Assembly (NCBI RefSeq): GCF_023115425.1
Contig: NZ_CP096032.1
Span: 2,046,001-2,110,000, forward strand
Direction of reading: 5' to 3'
From: Synechococcus sp. A10-1-5-1
Lineage (GTDB): Bacteria; Cyanobacteriota; Cyanobacteriia; PCC-6307; Cyanobiaceae
DNA: 64,000 nt
The position numbers were made by a program, and so were the translations under genes. Below, piece after piece: positions 19,819 to 28,478 of the stretch. The notes under the pieces were generated by a model. That model made no database searches. It was not told where the DNA came from and saw only the letters and a list, made by a program, of their open reading frames with translations. The stretch's first letter is position 1; every line of letters starts with the position of its first letter.

Positions 19819-20196
19819 GTGACCTTGATTCAGCGTGAAGGAGAAGGGTGGCGGTTGGCTTGGGATGCCGGCCGTCACCCTTTTTCAGTGCTGATTGGTG
19901 GTGAAGGCTGGGCGGCCGAGCTCAATGAAGCTGAAGCCTTCAGCCTCCGGGATGGCCTCAGCGATCTGATCGCCCAGCACCGTCAGTTGATCGATCAGTT
20001 GATGCCCGAAGAGGCGATCGAACTGGAACTCGAGCGGGAGGGCTGGTGGATCTGCCTCGATGGCGATCGCCAGGGCTGGACCCTGCGGGTGATGCTCAGC
20101 CCGGAGTCCGGGCAGCGGGCGATCGAGGGCAGCTGGAGCCGTGAGGCCGCCGCCGGCTTTACTGCGGCTCTGGCGCAGCTCCATGGCCAGCCGTGA
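19819..20196 (+). CDS. DUF1818 family protein
   Basis: 125 residues, starting at GTG 19819 (TTG 19825 is an alternative). 'QREGEGWRLAWDAGRHPFSVLIGGEGWAAEL' and 'MPEEAIELELEREGWWICLDGDRQGW' match the DUF1818 pattern that I know only from cyanobacteria; no function is established. The fold looks alternating strand-helix and soluble. It follows rpoZ by 32 bp on the same strand, and its 3' end overlaps the convergent dehydrogenase by 38 bp, the longest convergent overlap in this window. Confidence 0.82.
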   Translation: MTLIQREGEGWRLAWDAGRHPFSVLIGGEGWAAELNEAEAFSLRDGLSDLIAQHRQLIDQLMPEEAIELELEREGWWICLDGDRQGWTLRVMLSPESGQRAIEGSWSREAAAGFTAALAQLHGQP

Positions 20197-21037
20197 GGGC
20201 GTGCAGGGCGCAGTAATCCAGTCCATCCAGTCCGGCTCCAGTGGCCCGTTGCAGCAGGCGCAGTAGTCCCTCAAGCCCTTCGCTGTTGAGCCCCGTGGCT
20301 TGGGAGGTCTCCAGGAAAAGCGCCAGATCCTTGCGCAGGTGGGCCGTGGGGAAATTGGGGTTGCCGTAGTCGCCCTGGAGTTCCCGCTCCAATTTCTTGT
20401 CGAAGGTCGGTGCATAGAGGGCGCTCCCCCTGAGGATCTCCATGAAGCTCTCCACCTCAACTCCTCTGTTCTGCACCAGATGCAGCGAGAGGCTGAACGC
20501 ATGGGTGAGGCTGGCGATCAGCTGGTTGAGAGCCAACTTGCAGGCCATGGCACTGCCGACCGCCCCGAGTCGCCGAGGGGCTTCGCTGAGCTGGTTCAGG
20601 ATCGGTGCGGCCGCGGCAAAGACCTCTGGCTGGCCACCCGCCATCAGCTGCAGGCGACCGACAAGGGCCTCCGGTTTGCTCCCCAGGACTGGGGCTTCCA
20701 GGTAGCGACCGCCCCGTGCTTCCACTTCGGCGGCCAAGGCCTGGCTCTGTTCGGGAGCGATCGTGGCCATCTGAATCACGCAACGCCCGGCCAGCTGCTG
20801 GTCCAGCTCTTCCAGGAGCAGCGCCTGGGTGCTGGGTCCATCGCTGAGCACCGTGATCAACCAGTCCGCCTGCCCGGCGACCTCCTGGGGTGTGGAGGCA
20901 CTCCGGGCCCCGGCCTGAATCAAGGGTTGGCAGCGCTCTGGTGTTCGGTTCCAGACCCAGAGCTCCTGATCACCCTCCAGTAGGCGACTGGCGATGGCTC
21001 CCCCCAGGAGGCCGGTTCCAAACAGGGCGATGGCCAT
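20159..21037 (-). CDS. NAD(P)-dependent beta-hydroxyacid dehydrogenase family protein (3-hydroxyisobutyrate dehydrogenase-like)
   Basis: 292 residues from the ATG at 21037. The Rossmann loop 'ALFGTGLLGGAIASRLL' is at the N-terminus, the substrate-side motif 'YLEAPVLGSKPEALVGRLQLMAGG' in the middle, and the catalytic Lys segment 'GSAMACKLALNQLIASL' after it. The family includes 3-hydroxyisobutyrate, tartronate semialdehyde and glyoxylate/succinic semialdehyde reductases; the substrate cannot be told from sequence alone. Glyoxylate reductase would fit photorespiration. The upstream open frame to 21214 has no family similarity. Confidence 0.88.
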   Translation of the reverse strand: MAIALFGTGLLGGAIASRLLEGDQELWVWNRTPERCQPLIQAGARSASTPQEVAGQADWLITVLSDGPSTQALLLEELDQQLAGRCVIQMATIAPEQSQALAAEVEARGGRYLEAPVLGSKPEALVGRLQLMAGGQPEVFAAAAPILNQLSEAPRRLGAVGSAMACKLALNQLIASLTHAFSLSLHLVQNRGVEVESFMEILRGSALYAPTFDKKLERELQGDYGNPNFPTAHLRKDLALFLETSQATGLNSEGLEGLLRLLQRATGAGLDGLDYCALHALTAGHGAAPEPQ

Positions 21038-21396
21038 GGCGTTTGGGGTGAGATTGCTAATGAGATCATCGCTCTGATCAGGACTGCTGATCAGCGTTTT
21101 TCTCCCAGGCGCGCGCGCGTCTTCCCCAGGGTTTTGCACGGTTTTTCCACAGCCCAAGCACGAGAGCGGGCAGTGACCGCGGTGGCCTGGGGAGAACGGG
21201 AGTGGAATCGGCAAGGCCTGTTGACAAGCCCTGGGGGCCCCCGCAGCGACGTCCCCCAGGCGTCCATGGACGGGGCTGAACCCCCTCTGGCGGCAGGGAT
21301 CTAGGCCTGAGAACGCCTGGGAATACCCCCGTCAGGGCGCTGTTGACCGTTCCCTCGTGTTGTGGGGAACTAGTGCTCATCGACCGCAGGAACGGC
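21038..21396. other. 359-bp divergent intergenic region with palindromes
   Basis: No convincing gene. It holds two identical palindromes CTGATCAG at 21074-21081 and 21087-21094 (13 bp apart, just upstream of the dehydrogenase start), an alternating GC tract at 21109-21119, and a perfect palindrome GGGGGCCCCC at 21233-21242. A TTGACA at 21221 has no matching -10. An sRNA or 5' leader could lie here, but I see no terminator-type hairpin. Confidence 0.5.
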
Positions 21397-21624
21397 ATGG
21401 AAGCAACTGGCACGGTGAGCATGTGCGCTGAGGTTCCCGAGCCCCTGCTTCAGTCCATGCAGGGCTTCATTGAGGCCCACCCCAATTGGGACCAGTACCG
21501 CCTCTTCCAGGCCGCTCTGGCGGGTTTCCTGGTGCAGAACGGGGTGCAGACCCGCGAGATCACCCGTTGCTATCTGGCCAACCTCTTCCCGCAGCAATCG
21601 CGCTTCACCGAGCCCCTCGCCTGA
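21397..21624 (+). CDS. DUF2811 family protein
   Basis: 75 residues from the ATG at 21397; an in-frame TTG at 21343 would add 18 residues unlike the family. 'AEVPEPLLQSMQGFIEAHPNWDQYRLFQAALAGFLVQNG' is the DUF2811 core, followed by 'TRCYLANLFPQ'. It is a small helical protein known to me only from cyanobacteria, function unknown. The last 20 bp overlap the convergent membrane protein gene. Confidence 0.8.
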   Translation: MEATGTVSMCAEVPEPLLQSMQGFIEAHPNWDQYRLFQAALAGFLVQNGVQTREITRCYLANLFPQQSRFTEPLA

Positions 21625-22366
21625 TCCGGCGCCACTGGACGTAGCTGTTGGTCACGGTCGTGGCCATCAGACAGAGGGAGGGCACGACCACCACGCAGGT
21701 GATCAGCAGGCCTGAGCCATCCCAGAGCAGTTCGCCCAACAGGCCCAAGGCGAAGGGAAGCCCGGTGATGGCGAGCAGAACCCCCGCTAGGGCGATCAAT
21801 CCAGGCCCCTGGTGCTCGAGCAGCACGAAGCCGGCTCGAAAGGCCTTGGTGGCCCCAAGCCCTTCAGCCACCACCAGACAGGCATTGAACAGTTGGCTGA
21901 GGGCCAGTCCACCCCCCAGGACAACACCAATCACGAGGGGGAGCGGAGCCAGGGGCTGCGCCACCAGCAGCAGGAAGGACCAACCCAAAAAGCTGATCAG
22001 CACGATCAGGCTGAGGGCTGCGGTGAGGCGCAGGACCCCTCGGGTGATGTGCCAGCTGCAGGCTCCGTGCCAACGGAAGAGGGAGCTGGCCTGGGGTGCC
22101 AGGCCGCGACTGAGGTCCAGCCCCGCTCTGGTGAGGCCATCGATCAGCCAGATCAGGCTGATGGCATAGAGGACGATCCCGATCAAGTACAGGAACACCG
22201 CGAAGACGGCGTTGCCGACGCCATCCCCCAGACCAAACACGGTCCAGCCGAGCAGGTGCAGGCCAAATAGGCTGGCCGTAAATCCCAGAACAACCCGCGG
22301 GTGAGCCCTCAGCTGGCTGAGGCTGTCGAGCAAGGCTCGCCCCGGTTGGATCTGGGGTTGCTTCAA
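21605..22366 (-). CDS. Multi-pass membrane protein of unknown function
   Basis: 253 residues with about six hydrophobic segments (near 27-47, 55-78, 112-135, 142-165, 192-213, 222-243). It resembles uncharacterised membrane proteins built of repeated helix pairs and has no catalytic motif I recognise. Its ATG overlaps the stop of the EVE-domain gene (ATGA), so the two are likely translated together. Confidence 0.72.
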   Translation of the reverse strand: MKQPQIQPGRALLDSLSQLRAHPRVVLGFTASLFGLHLLGWTVFGLGDGVGNAVFAVFLYLIGIVLYAISLIWLIDGLTRAGLDLSRGLAPQASSLFRWHGACSWHITRGVLRLTAALSLIVLISFLGWSFLLLVAQPLAPLPLVIGVVLGGGLALSQLFNACLVVAEGLGATKAFRAGFVLLEHQGPGLIALAGVLLAITGLPFALGLLGELLWDGSGLLITCVVVVPSLCLMATTVTNSYVQWRRIRRGAR

Positions 22367-22821
22367 AGGGGACCGAGGAGGGCCAAGAGTCGCTCTGCGC
22401 TGGGCTCGGGAACCGGCAGGATCGAGAGGCGATTGCCTTGCCGCACCACCGGCAGCTCCTCAACACTGAACTGCTCCCGCAGGTCATCCAGGCTCAACAG
22501 GGAGCCAAATGTGCCGACGTACTTCAGGCGAACACAGTCCCAGCGGGGTGCTTCCGGTTTGGATTTGGGGTCGAAGTATTTGTTCTCTGGATCGAATTGA
22601 GAGGGGTCAGTGATCCCGGTCTCAATCACTTCCATCATTCCGACAATGCCCGGCGGTTTGGCATTGGAGTGATAGAAGAAAGCACGATCACCGATGGACA
22701 TCGAGCGCATGAAATTGCGCGCTTGATAGTTGCGAATGCCATCCCAGAGCGTTGTGACCTCCGCCTGGAGATGCTGGATGCCGTAGACATCCGGTTCGCT
22801 CTTCATCAGCCAGTAGGCCAA
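22363..22821 (-). CDS. EVE domain protein
   Basis: 152 residues covering one EVE domain. 'YWLMKSEPDVYGI', 'TLWDGIRNYQARNFMRSMSIGDRAFFYHSN' and 'GIVGMMEV' are the family hallmarks, with the aromatic cage residues kept. EVE domains are related to PUA and YTH folds and are thought to bind modified bases in DNA or RNA. It is first in a two-gene unit with the membrane protein. Confidence 0.92.
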   Translation of the reverse strand: MAYWLMKSEPDVYGIQHLQAEVTTLWDGIRNYQARNFMRSMSIGDRAFFYHSNAKPPGIVGMMEVIETGITDPSQFDPENKYFDPKSKPEAPRWDCVRLKYVGTFGSLLSLDDLREQFSVEELPVVRQGNRLSILPVPEPSAERLLALLGPL

Positions 22822-22868
22822 GGCTGCTCGTCCCGTTGGCCGCGAGTGTAGGGCTGTTGTTCAGGCCC

Positions 22869-24248
22869 CTAGAGACTGTTGGTCAGGGAGCGGAAATGCT
22901 CGCCGCGCGCTTCAAAGTCGCGGTACTGATCAAAGCTGGCGCAGGCCGGTGAGAGCAGCACGGCGCGGCAGTCTTCCCCTTGGCTGAGCTGCTGAGCGGC
23001 TGCAACAGCTGCTGCTAGATCGTCGCAGCATTGGACAACTCCTGTGTATTCGCCGGAGAGCAGGAGGTCTTGGAAGTGGGACTGGGCGGCGCCAAAGAGC
23101 ACCACGGCTGTGGCCTTGCGTTGGAGTGCAGCAATCCAGGCGCTCGCATCCCCTTGTTTGGCCTCCCCGCCGGCCAGAGCGACCAGGGGACCCTCGACCG
23201 CCCGCAGGGCGACTTCGGCGGCGTCGTAATTGGTCGCTTTGCTGTCGTTGATCCACTGGACCCCATTCAGGCGGCGGATCAGCTCCAGGCGGTGGGGGAC
23301 ACCGGGGAAAGCCCGCAGGGCCGCTTCCATCGATGGGCCGCTCAGGCCCAACTCCAGGCCCACGGCCACAGCCATCAGCATGTTCTGGCGGTTATGGGCC
23401 CCAGGCATGGCCAGGGCAGTTGCATCCAGCAGGGCGCCGCTGCTCTGCATGACCTGATCCCCCTCAACCCAGAGCCAGGGATCGATGCCTTTGTTGAGGG
23501 CCGCATCCCTCGACTCCGCCGTGATCCAGCGGGCACTCGACCAGGAGGCGGCATGGGCGCAGAGGTCGGGGTCATCGGCATTCAGCACCTGGATCGCCGA
23601 GCGCTCCAACAGCCCCCGTTTGATGGCCCGGTAGTTCTCGAGGGTGCCGTGGCGCTCAAGGTGATCGGGGGTCAGGGTGGTCCAGAGGCCGATGGCCGGT
23701 GCCAGCTCCGGTGCCGATTCGATCTGATAGCTGCTGAGCTCCACCACCAGGGCTTGGGGGGTGGTTTGACCGTCTTGGAAGCGCTCCAGCGCTAACTCCG
23801 CGGCGGAGTGCCCGACGTTGCCGCACATCGGTGCATCGATGCCCCCCCGCTCCAGCAGGTGGGCCACCAGGTGGGTGACCGTGGTCTTGCCATTGGTTCC
23901 GGTGATGCCGATCCAGGGGATTGGTCGGCTGGCCTCCCAGGCGGTGCTGATCTCGCCGTTCGTGGGGATCCCCTGCTCCCGAAGCCAGTTCAGGGTGGGG
24001 TGATCCCAGCGGATGCCTGGACTGACAATCACCCGCGCGCAGTCCGCCACGAGCGGTTCAAAGCTCTCTGGTGCCAGGGCCTTGCCTAGTTCGACCACGA
24101 TCCCTTCGGCGCGCAGGTCCTCGGCTTTGCGCTGATGTTCGGGCCCATCGCCGCTCTCCAGCACCAAAACGCTGGCCCCTCGGCGTGCCAGCAAACGGGC
24201 CGCACCGAGACCCGATCGGCCCAGCCCGAGAACCACGGTCACTGGCAT
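22869..24248 (-). CDS. murD: UDP-N-acetylmuramoyl-L-alanine--D-glutamate ligase
   Basis: 459 residues from the ATG at 24248 (a GTG 6 codons earlier is less likely). The N-terminal 'VVLGLGRSGLGAARLL' binds UDP, the P-loop 'GITGTNGKTTVTHLVAHLL' binds ATP, and 'WINDSKATNYDAA' is the Mur ligase C-domain signature. It adds D-Glu to UDP-MurNAc-Ala in cytoplasmic peptidoglycan precursor synthesis. It lies 29 bp after the tRNA-Val gene on the same strand. Confidence 0.97.
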   Translation of the reverse strand: MPVTVVLGLGRSGLGAARLLARRGASVLVLESGDGPEHQRKAEDLRAEGIVVELGKALAPESFEPLVADCARVIVSPGIRWDHPTLNWLREQGIPTNGEISTAWEASRPIPWIGITGTNGKTTVTHLVAHLLERGGIDAPMCGNVGHSAAELALERFQDGQTTPQALVVELSSYQIESAPELAPAIGLWTTLTPDHLERHGTLENYRAIKRGLLERSAIQVLNADDPDLCAHAASWSSARWITAESRDAALNKGIDPWLWVEGDQVMQSSGALLDATALAMPGAHNRQNMLMAVAVGLELGLSGPSMEAALRAFPGVPHRLELIRRLNGVQWINDSKATNYDAAEVALRAVEGPLVALAGGEAKQGDASAWIAALQRKATAVVLFGAAQSHFQDLLLSGEYTGVVQCCDDLAAAVAAAQQLSQGEDCRAVLLSPACASFDQYRDFEARGEHFRSLTNSL

Positions 24249-24277
24249 GGCCTGATGCTCGAGCACCGATTGAAAAG

Positions 24278-24349
24278 TGGGCGATACTGGAATCGAACCA
24301 GTGACTCCTACCGTGTCAAGGTAGTGCTCTACCTCTGAGCTAATCGCCC
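24278..24349 (-). tRNA. tRNA-Val (anticodon GAC)
   Basis: 72 nt. A 7-bp acceptor stem GGGCGAT/ATCGCCC with discriminator A, D arm GCTC..GAGC, anticodon stem-loop CTACCTTGACACGGTAG giving anticodon GAC, and T arm CTGGTTCGATTCCAG. CCA is not encoded. It lies in the 141-bp gap between the S4 protein gene and murD. Confidence 0.96.
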
Positions 24350-24389
24350 TCAGAAGCCTTTCGGCTTGAGGAACCTAGCAGTCGGTGGA

Positions 24390-25172
24390 TCAGCGTCTTT
24401 GCATGGCCAGGCGCCAGCGTTCCCGCTTGGTGGGCTGAATGTCCAGGATCTCCAGCTCACCGCGACCATCGAGTCGGATCCTGTCGCCCTGTTTGAGCTC
24501 TCGGCTCGGGCTGGTCACAACAGCCCAGTTCACCCGAACCGCCCCAGCGCGAATCCAATCGGCCATCTTGCTGCGGGAGACCCCAAGGCCCGCGGACGCG
24601 ACGGCGTCCAATCGAAGCGAGGCCTCCACACTGCTGAGCTGTTTGGGGGTGCGGGTGGCGGGGAGCTGCAGGTCGCTGATTCCCTTGGGTTCAGCGCTGA
24701 CCTCAACGCTGCGGACCTGGGCGGTTCGGCCCTGCCAGGCTTCAGCCACCTCCCCCCGCAGGATCAGCTGGGCTCCGCGGTCGCCCCGCATCCAGATGTC
24801 CCCCAGGTCCCCGGGTTGTGCTCCGGCAGTGATCAGGCCTTGACGCACATCGGCGGGTTCGGCCGGGTCAAACAGGAAGTTCCCGCTGATGACCAGCCCC
24901 TGCAGTGGGGCCGCCGGGAGTTCACCATCGCTGATCTCCACGCGACGCAAGAGCAGCCGACGGCGCTCCGCCTGCGGCCAGCCGCCGTCGCTGGCGAGGG
25001 TGAGTTCGGTCAGGCTTCCGAGCCGCTGAAGCGCCTCTTCCAAGAGGTCGGCTGCAAGGAAGTCACTCCACAGCGGTTCCCAGGTGCGTAGGGCCTGCTC
25101 CGCCAGGTCGATGAGCTTCCCCATGGCCTCGGGGTTGCGGCAGCCTTGCAGCAACTGATCGCGCGGCAGCAT
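24390..25172 (-). CDS. S4-domain RNA-binding protein (photosystem II S4 domain / YlmH type)
   Basis: 260 residues. The C-terminal S4 domain is clear: 'RLDAVASAGLGVSRSKMADWIRAGAVRVNWAVV...GDRIRLDGRGELEI'. The N-terminal part matches YlmH-like proteins. In cyanobacteria and plants this family is annotated as photosystem II S4 domain protein, though the RNA target is not known; the Firmicute YlmH acts in ribosome rescue. It lies 41 bp before the tRNA-Val gene on the same strand. Confidence 0.9.
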   Translation of the reverse strand: MLPRDQLLQGCRNPEAMGKLIDLAEQALRTWEPLWSDFLAADLLEEALQRLGSLTELTLASDGGWPQAERRRLLLRRVEISDGELPAAPLQGLVISGNFLFDPAEPADVRQGLITAGAQPGDLGDIWMRGDRGAQLILRGEVAEAWQGRTAQVRSVEVSAEPKGISDLQLPATRTPKQLSSVEASLRLDAVASAGLGVSRSKMADWIRAGAVRVNWAVVTSPSRELKQGDRIRLDGRGELEILDIQPTKRERWRLAMQRR

Positions 25173-25183
25173 CAGCGTGGCTC

Positions 25184-25687
25184 CTAGTTGTCACTGAGTC
25201 GCACCACGCTTTGAGGCTTGGCCTCCTGCAACCTCGTCCAGGGCACCTCAACGCCGGTTGCGGTCTCGAGAAGCAGCAGCCAGTTGCCCTCCTCCAGGCG
25301 GTTGCGCAGAGCGCGGATGCGGTCGTCGCTGTCCGAGCTGACGCTGGCTGCTGCGGCATAGCTACCCATCAGGCCTGAACCCAGACCCAGCAGTCCGCCA
25401 ATCAGGTGGGATCCCACCTCGCCGGCAAAGGAGAAGGTGTCCAGGTCGGTGATGAAGGTGAAGGTCACCCCTGCGAAGAATCCAAAGGGCATCAGCCAGG
25501 TGGCCATTCCCTTTTGACGCCGTTTGCGGGCAATGGAGGGGTTCAGCTCGTCCACCTCCGCCATCGCGGTCTCACCCGCACCCACAGCGACCAGGCGCGC
25601 CGGGGCAGGGCTGAGGGAGGCCAACTGTTCTTTGAGCTGGTGCAATCGCTTTCGCGACGAGAGCACCACCACCACGCTGCTGCCCAC
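25184..25687 (-). CDS. Conserved cyanobacterial membrane protein, unknown function
   Basis: 167 residues from GTG 25687. A soluble N-terminal segment with strand 'SSVVVVLSSRKRLHQL' is followed by two hydrophobic segments ('ATWLMPFGFFAGVTFTFI' and 'LIGGLLGLGSGLMGSYAAAA', the latter with a glycine-zipper pattern), then a soluble tail. It is 11 bp before the S4-protein gene and probably in the same operon. No named family recognised. Confidence 0.72.
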   Translation of the reverse strand: MGSSVVVVLSSRKRLHQLKEQLASLSPAPARLVAVGAGETAMAEVDELNPSIARKRRQKGMATWLMPFGFFAGVTFTFITDLDTFSFAGEVGSHLIGGLLGLGSGLMGSYAAAASVSSDSDDRIRALRNRLEEGNWLLLLETATGVEVPWTRLQEAKPQSVVRLSDN

Positions 25688-25794
25688 GGGGTCACGCTTC
25701 AGACCAGCCGATTCTCCACGCTCCGGCCCGCCGTTGTGGCGGCTTCAAGGTCCCTCTCTACACTTCACCTCCGGCCGCTCCACCCCGCCGGGTC

Positions 25795-27381
25795 ATGACG
25801 AAGGTTCTGGTATCCGATCCCATCGATCAAACAGGGATCGACATCCTGTCCCAGGTGGCTCAGGTGGATGTGCGAACGGGCCTGCCGCCCGAGGAGTTGA
25901 AGTCGATCATTGGCGACTACGACGCCTTGATGATCCGCTCAGGAACCACGGTGACCGCCGACATCATTGAGGCGGCCTCCAAGCTGCGGATCATTGGTCG
26001 CGCTGGCGTCGGGGTCGACAACGTCGATGTCCCAGCAGCCACCAAGCGCGGCGTGATGGTCGTGAATTCGCCCGAGGGCAACACCATCGCGGCGGCCGAG
26101 CATGCCTTGGCCCTCATGCTTTCGCTCTCCCGGCACGTCCCCCACGCCCATGGCAGCACCATGGCTGGCGGCTGGGACCGCAAGAAATACGTCGGCAACG
26201 AGCTCTACAAGAAGAAGTTGGGCGTGGTCGGTCTTGGCAAGATCGGCTCCCACGTGGCCCGGGTCGCCAAAGCGATGGGCATGGACGTGATGGCCTATGA
26301 CCCCTTCGTCTCGGCCGAGCGGGCACAGCAGATGCAGGTGCGTTTGCAGGAGCTTCCTGCGCTGTTCGCTGAGGCCGACTACGTCAGCCTCCACCTCCCC
26401 CGCACCCCAGACACCGAAAACCTGGTGAATGCGGAGTTGCTGCGGACGATGAAGCCCACCGCCCGCATCGTGAACTGCGCCCGCGGCGGAATTATTGATG
26501 AAGCCGCCCTGGCTGAGGCGGTCGAGAACGGCGTCATCGCCGGCGCCGCACTGGACGTCTACGCCAAGGAGCCCCTCGCCGCCGACAGCCCCCTGCGCAA
26601 GGTGAGTGAGCGCCTGATCCTCACCCCCCACCTGGGCGCCTCCACCGAAGAAGCCCAGGAGAACGTGGCGGTTGATGTGGCTGAGCAGATCCGCGACGTC
26701 CTGCTTGGTCTCCCGGCCCGCAGCGCCGTCAACATCCCTGGCTTGAATGCTGAGGTGATGGAGCGCCTGAAGCCCCATCTGCAGCTGGCTGAGATCCTTG
26801 GTCAACTGGTGAGCCAGTTGGCCGGTGGTCAGATCAGCGAGCTGGAGGTTCGCCTGCAGGGCGAATTCGCCAACCACCCGGCCCAGCCTCTGGTCATTGC
26901 TTCCCAGAAGGGTCTGCTCTCCACCGCCCTGGGCGATTCGATCAACTTCGTGAACGCTGGGCTGGAGGCCAAGGAGCGTGGGATTCACGTGGTGGAGGTC
27001 AAAGATGACGCCGCCCGCGACTTCGCCGGTGGTTCGCTGCAGCTCAGCGCCAAGGGCGCCAACGGCACCCACGTCGTGACCGGAGCGGTCTTCGCCGATG
27101 GCGAGCTTCGGGTGACCACCATCGACGAGTTCCCGGTGAGCGTGACCCCGAGCAAGCACATGCTCTTCACCCGTCACCGCGACATGCCGGGGATCATTGG
27201 CCACATCGGCTCAGTTCTGGGCGAGCACAACGTCAACATCGCTTCGATGCAGGTGGGCCGACGGATCGTCCGTGGTGATGCCGTGATGGTGCTCAGCCTG
27301 GATGACCCCCTGCCTGCCGATCTGCTGGCTGGGATCCACGCCATTGAGGGCATTCAGCAGGCACACCCCGTCACCCTGTAA
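25795..27381 (+). CDS. serA: D-3-phosphoglycerate dehydrogenase
   Basis: 528 residues, the long form with a C-terminal ACT domain. 'GLGKIGSHVARVAKAMGMDVMAYDPF' binds NAD, 'NCARGGIIDEAALAEAV' holds the catalytic Arg, and 'EEAQENVAVDVAEQI' closes the catalytic domain with 'TPHLGAST'. The ACT domain at 455-528 ('FTRHRDMPGIIGHIGSVLGEHNVNIASMQVGR') probably senses serine. It starts the phosphorylated serine pathway. prmA follows after 5 bp. Confidence 0.98.
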   Translation: MTKVLVSDPIDQTGIDILSQVAQVDVRTGLPPEELKSIIGDYDALMIRSGTTVTADIIEAASKLRIIGRAGVGVDNVDVPAATKRGVMVVNSPEGNTIAAAEHALALMLSLSRHVPHAHGSTMAGGWDRKKYVGNELYKKKLGVVGLGKIGSHVARVAKAMGMDVMAYDPFVSAERAQQMQVRLQELPALFAEADYVSLHLPRTPDTENLVNAELLRTMKPTARIVNCARGGIIDEAALAEAVENGVIAGAALDVYAKEPLAADSPLRKVSERLILTPHLGASTEEAQENVAVDVAEQIRDVLLGLPARSAVNIPGLNAEVMERLKPHLQLAEILGQLVSQLAGGQISELEVRLQGEFANHPAQPLVIASQKGLLSTALGDSINFVNAGLEAKERGIHVVEVKDDAARDFAGGSLQLSAKGANGTHVVTGAVFADGELRVTTIDEFPVSVTPSKHMLFTRHRDMPGIIGHIGSVLGEHNVNIASMQVGRRIVRGDAVMVLSLDDPLPADLLAGIHAIEGIQQAHPVTL

Positions 27382-27386
27382 CCCCG

Positions 27387-28298
27387 ATGGCCTTGCCTTG
27401 GTGGCGGCTTGAGCTGCTTGCGCTTCCAGAACTCGAGGAATCGCTGATCTGGAAGCTCAACACCCTTGGGATTCCCCGGGTGGCCGTGCGTCACCGCCCT
27501 GAGCACCCCCAGGAACGGCAGTTGGTGGCCTGGTTGCCGGCCTCCGATTGGCCGGAGAGCGAACGCCAGCAGCTCGAGCAGGCCCTCCAGCCCCTGGCGG
27601 ACACCTTTGGGTTGACCCTCCCGCCCATCCACTGGTTTGAACAGGATGACGAGGACTGGAGCCTGAGCTGGAAGCAGCACTGGGAACCCGATCCGGTCGG
27701 CCAGCGCCTCTTGATCCTTCCGGCCTGGCTAGAGCTTCCCCCCGAGTACGCCGATCGGCAGGTCATCCGGATGGATCCCGGCAGCGCCTTTGGTACCGGC
27801 AGTCATCCCACCACCCGGCTCTGTTTGGAAGCGATCGAGCAGCTGGCCGATGAGCGAGGTGGAACCCTGAGCCCCATGCGCGTGGCTGACCTGGGCTGCG
27901 GTAGCGGCATTCTGGGCATCGCCGCCCTGCTTGAGGGCACCTCGTCTGTCGCTGCGGCTGACACGGACCCCCTGGCGGTCCGGGCCACCCGCGACAACGC
28001 TGTGGTCAGCGGTTTCGCTGAGCAGCTCCAGGTGGACCTGGGCTCCATTGAGCGCTTGGCCGAGATGCTTGAGGGGCGTCCTGCCGACCTGCTGCTCTGC
28101 AACATCCTGGCCCCGGTGATCGAAGCCCTCTGCCCAGCGTTTGACACCGTCCTGTCCCCCGAGGGGCTGGGCTTCCTCAGTGGGCTGCTTGTGAGTCAGG
28201 CCCCCAGGTTGCAGGAGGTTTTGGCGGAGCAGGGGTGGAGTGCAGAGCTCACCGCCCAGCAGAGCCAGTGGGGTCTGATGACCATCAGGCGCTCCTGA
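27387..28298 (+). CDS. prmA: Ribosomal protein L11 methyltransferase
   Basis: 303 residues. 'MDPGSAFGTGSHPTTRLCLEAIEQL' and the SAM loop 'VADLGCGSGILGIAALLEG', then 'LLCNILAPVIEAL', are the PrmA signature. It methylates L11 in the ribosomal stalk. It lies 5 bp after serA and must be on the same transcript. Confidence 0.95.
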   Translation: MALPWWRLELLALPELEESLIWKLNTLGIPRVAVRHRPEHPQERQLVAWLPASDWPESERQQLEQALQPLADTFGLTLPPIHWFEQDDEDWSLSWKQHWEPDPVGQRLLILPAWLELPPEYADRQVIRMDPGSAFGTGSHPTTRLCLEAIEQLADERGGTLSPMRVADLGCGSGILGIAALLEGTSSVAAADTDPLAVRATRDNAVVSGFAEQLQVDLGSIERLAEMLEGRPADLLLCNILAPVIEALCPAFDTVLSPEGLGFLSGLLVSQAPRLQEVLAEQGWSAELTAQQSQWGLMTIRRS

Positions 28299-28410
28299 CG
28301 AAAATCCAAAACCGGGGCTTGTCGCATAAGTCACGCTGATGTGTGCCCTTGGTTCCCATTGGGCTTCGCCTTGAGATCCCCTCGAAACCCCAGGAACTGC
28401 CCTTGTCGGA

Positions 28411-28454
28411 TGTAGGAAGGGTCCGTCCTACAGGGCCTGGATTTTTTCTCCAGG
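28411..28454 (+). repeat. Two tandem hairpins in the prmA-petF gap
   Basis: First hairpin: TGTAGGA (28411-28417) and TCCTACA (28426-28432), extendable by an inner GG/CC pair. Second: CCTGGA (28436-28441) and TCCAGG (28449-28454) around a T6 loop. The first stem plus the T-run could end the serA-prmA transcript; alternatively both are the structured leader of petF, whose start is 25 bp further on. Confidence 0.55.
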
Positions 28455-28478
28455 AGCCTGTGAGCCCCAATCCTTTTC

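Noticed and set aside
24249-24277. Extended murD start at GTG 24266
   Set aside because: The ATG at 24248 begins the conserved 'PVTVVLGLGRSG' and leaves more room after the tRNA.
25939-27204. 421-codon open frame antisense to serA
   Set aside because: His/Gly/Leu-rich shadow; serA is conserved throughout in the other frame.
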